Positions 62,159-64,000 of a stretch of 64,000 nucleotides of DNA are shown here, one piece after another. This DNA is from Gammaproteobacteria bacterium (GTDB lineage: Bacteria; Pseudomonadota; Gammaproteobacteria; SZUA-229): the NCBI GenBank assembly GCA_029882355.1, contig JAOUKV010000013.1, forward strand, positions 1-64,000, in the 5' to 3' direction. A model generated the notes under the pieces. The model had not been told where the DNA came from, did not search any database, and saw only the letters and a list, made by a program, of their open reading frames with translations. Positions within the stretch are counted from its first letter, which is position 1, and each line of letters begins with the position of its first letter. The position numbers and the translations under genes are program-made.

Positions 62159-63754
62159 TCAATCTGGAACATATTCAGAAATAATAGGGCTAATTTTACT
62201 CACAAAATCAGTTAGGCGTTTATCAGCCGCATCCATAGATTTTCCTTGAGGTACAACTGTGGTTAATCTAATAAGCGCCCCATCCGTTCTCTGTTTCTGA
62301 ATTGAGTCTATGAAAAAATACCACTTAATCATTTGCTCATTAGTAACTATACGATCACGTTGCTTGAACCAGTAATATACCAATTGCCTAACACCATCCT
62401 TCTCAATAACAAACCGGTTAACATTAAGAGGTATCGACGAAATAGTAACATTATCTAATGTTACTTTCTTCGAACTAATGACACGCCACCCTCCCCCAGG
62501 TAAACACGCTCTCGGAGAATGAGTTGTTGAATCTTTTCTTTGAGATTCATAATAAGCAGAATAAAAATTTATTAGTGTTTCGTTATCGCTTGTATAATTA
62601 ATAAACGCATAATCAGTCAGCTTTAATTTATCAAGAAAGATACTCTCCATAACTTCCGGCCGACCAGTCCATTTATCTATATTCAATGGGAAACCAGCAA
62701 ATGAATTTCGATCAGGAATAATTTCAGACCTCTTTTCTAATAAAAAAGCCGCAGGGACTGCAACAGTTAATATCATAATAGAGACGATAAACATTTTAGT
62801 CACAGAGCGATAATGAATATTTGCATCTTCAGGTGCAGGCTCAGGAAACTCAATGCCAAATGCTTCTATCAAAGGTAATTTGTTTGCACCAATCCTTGCA
62901 AGCAGCCACATCTCAAAGATAAGAATTGCAGTACAGCTCATAAACACGGCCCAGCCCTGAAAATCATGCAAGAATCCTTCTGCCATTTCCACACCCCAGT
63001 ATTCGACTGTGACACCTATTACACCAATCCTTAAACTATTCATTAAAACCGTAATAGGTATTGTCGATATAAAAATAATGACTTTTTTCCATAATGCTCC
63101 TGTAAAAAAATAGGCAGCAATAAATCCTAAGGTCATTAATGGAAATAAATAATTTAAGCCACTACACGCCTCAACAACCTGTAATTTAAAAATCCCCAGA
63201 TCAATTACATTGCCTTCAAGGTAGACGCTAATATCAATAAGACGAATAAATGCGACACCGAGCTGAGATGAAATCAATTGTAATTGAGCCGAAAGATCAT
63301 TAAACAGAAAATTTGGCAATGGAATCATAAAGAAAAGAATAATTAATGGAGCAAGAATCACTCTAAAACTAGTGATCCCCATTAAAGAAAGAGCTATTCC
63401 ATATACGGTAATCAAAAAAGCATATTGGCTTATTGTATAAATTGAAGCTAAATCGGAGAGAAAAAACACAATGACTCCAATCAAAACAAAAACAACACCG
63501 ACCCAGGAACCAGTGAATTCAATATACTCTAACTGATCCTTTCTTTGCCAGATAAGAAAAGCTGTAATTAGCGGTATCATAACACCGTGACCATATTCTT
63601 CGCGTGTAAGCCACCAAGAAACCATCAATTCCAGTCCGTCGTAAAAGAGTACACCCATTAATATTGCACATATTACAAACATACCCCATAGCACAGGTGT
63701 AATTTCCCATACATCATTTTGTTGCTCCATTGCTGGATTGGTATCTGGTTTCAT
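62159..63754 (-). CDS. xrtD: Exosortase with fused EpsI domain (probably XrtD, VPLPA type)
   Basis: 531 residues. The first 300 form an eight-helix exosortase core: Cys at about residue 196 in VVEACSGLNYLFPLMTLGF, Arg at about 241 in NSLRIGVIG, and His at about 262 in FLHDFQGWAVF, the catalytic triad. Residues about 300-531 are an EpsI-type periplasmic domain, with HSPRACLPGGGWRVISSK. The enzyme should cleave the VPLPA/PEP-CTERM tails found on at least two proteins in this window. The XrtD assignment rests on the EpsI fusion and on the PVPAAVWLFGSG type of its substrates; XrtA cannot be ruled out. Confidence 0.9.
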   Translation of the reverse strand: MKPDTNPAMEQQNDVWEITPVLWGMFVICAILMGVLFYDGLELMVSWWLTREEYGHGVMIPLITAFLIWQRKDQLEYIEFTGSWVGVVFVLIGVIVFFLSDLASIYTISQYAFLITVYGIALSLMGITSFRVILAPLIILFFMIPLPNFLFNDLSAQLQLISSQLGVAFIRLIDISVYLEGNVIDLGIFKLQVVEACSGLNYLFPLMTLGFIAAYFFTGALWKKVIIFISTIPITVLMNSLRIGVIGVTVEYWGVEMAEGFLHDFQGWAVFMSCTAILIFEMWLLARIGANKLPLIEAFGIEFPEPAPEDANIHYRSVTKMFIVSIMILTVAVPAAFLLEKRSEIIPDRNSFAGFPLNIDKWTGRPEVMESIFLDKLKLTDYAFINYTSDNETLINFYSAYYESQRKDSTTHSPRACLPGGGWRVISSKKVTLDNVTISSIPLNVNRFVIEKDGVRQLVYYWFKQRDRIVTNEQMIKWYFFIDSIQKQRTDGALIRLTTVVPQGKSMDAADKRLTDFVSKISPIISEYVPD

Positions 63755-63964
63755 ATTTTTCTATGCATCCAAAGTTAAATTGAGATATTTATTAGGGTGA
63801 TGAATTATAAGCATAATAGAGCAGAATGGTATATCTGATCTATATTACAAATTCAACGATTACTCTGTAATATTACACTAATATTTCTTCATAAAACCAA
63901 ACTCGCGATGAAGCGAACTTAAGTTAAAATCGTATTTTTCGTTAGAAAAGATCGTTATTTAGAT

Positions 63965-63999
63965 ATAACAAACCTAAATTATTTAATTAGGTTTGTTAT
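63965..63999. repeat. Long inverted repeat upstream of the exosortase gene
   Basis: ATAACAAACCTAA (63965-63977) pairs with TTAGGTTTGTTAT (63987-63999) round a 9-base AT loop, giving a 13-bp stem. It may be the terminator of a gene beyond the right edge, or a regulator site. The T-rich tract needed for a terminator would lie outside the window if on the plus strand. Confidence 0.5.
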
Positions 64000-64000
64000 C

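Overview
The window reads as chromosome of an AT-rich gammaproteobacterium. The evidence is the queA-tgt-yajC-secD-secF order, a CsiV-like gene directly after mfd, a YcgN-type cysteine-cluster gene, RlmA, PdxH and a PrsK/PrsR/PrsT exosortase system. I cannot name the genus. No rRNA, tRNA, CRISPR array, prophage or insertion sequence was seen.

Region 1 (1-12.1 kb) is ordinary housekeeping DNA. It holds the end of a GFA-family gene, a TauE/SafE exporter, a TPR protein, pdxH, a lytic-transglycosylase lipoprotein, a YcgN-like protein, a SemiSWEET, a YdjM-like membrane protein, an AGCS symporter on the minus strand, rlmA, a glutathione S-transferase, a DUF1631 protein, a DUF938 methyltransferase and a GAF/HD-GYP protein. 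Region 2 (12.3-18.4 kb) has a rhodanese plus HMA-domain pair, then queA, tgt, yajC, secD and secF.

Region 3 (18.8-27 kb) is a respiratory module: cytochrome c, oxidase subunit III, an SCO protein, subunit II and subunit I, closed by a strong terminator. After it come ctaB, a second SCO protein, an unknown membrane protein and, convergently, a second heme-copper-oxidase-like subunit I. The main subunit I has YSHPAV in place of the GHPEV motif and lacks the usual K-channel threonine and lysine. The second one lacks the His-His CuB pair. mfd and a csiV-like gene follow (27.3-31.5 kb).

Region 4 (31.5-64 kb) is almost entirely on the minus strand and is an exosortase / exopolysaccharide locus. 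From high to low coordinates it encodes an exosortase-EpsI fusion, a WecA-like sugar-1-phosphate transferase, a Wza-type export protein, an outer-membrane beta-barrel, a Wzz-type chain-length protein, a BY-kinase-like ATPase, a PAPS-synthase-like fusion (sulfurylase plus APS kinase), Gmd, PrsT, PrsK, PrsR, a secreted cyclophilin with a C-terminal anchor-like tail, a small VPLPA/PEP-CTERM protein, two TPR-sulfotransferases, a dockerin protein, a cohesin-like VPLPA/PEP-CTERM protein, a large Ig-like surface protein and a FadL-type porin. Two consensus-perfect sigma-54 promoters and a weaker third precede the surface-protein genes, matching the sigma-54 activator PrsR encoded nearby.

Taken together, the locus looks able to build a polysaccharide matrix, anchor proteins in it through the exosortase, attach a secreted protein through a cohesin-dockerin pair, and probably sulfate something in the envelope. 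The two most interesting ideas are the exosortase-anchored cohesin with its dockerin partner in one sigma-54 transcription unit, and the sulfation genes (PAPS synthase plus two sulfotransferases) built into the same locus. Both are inferences from domain content and gene context.
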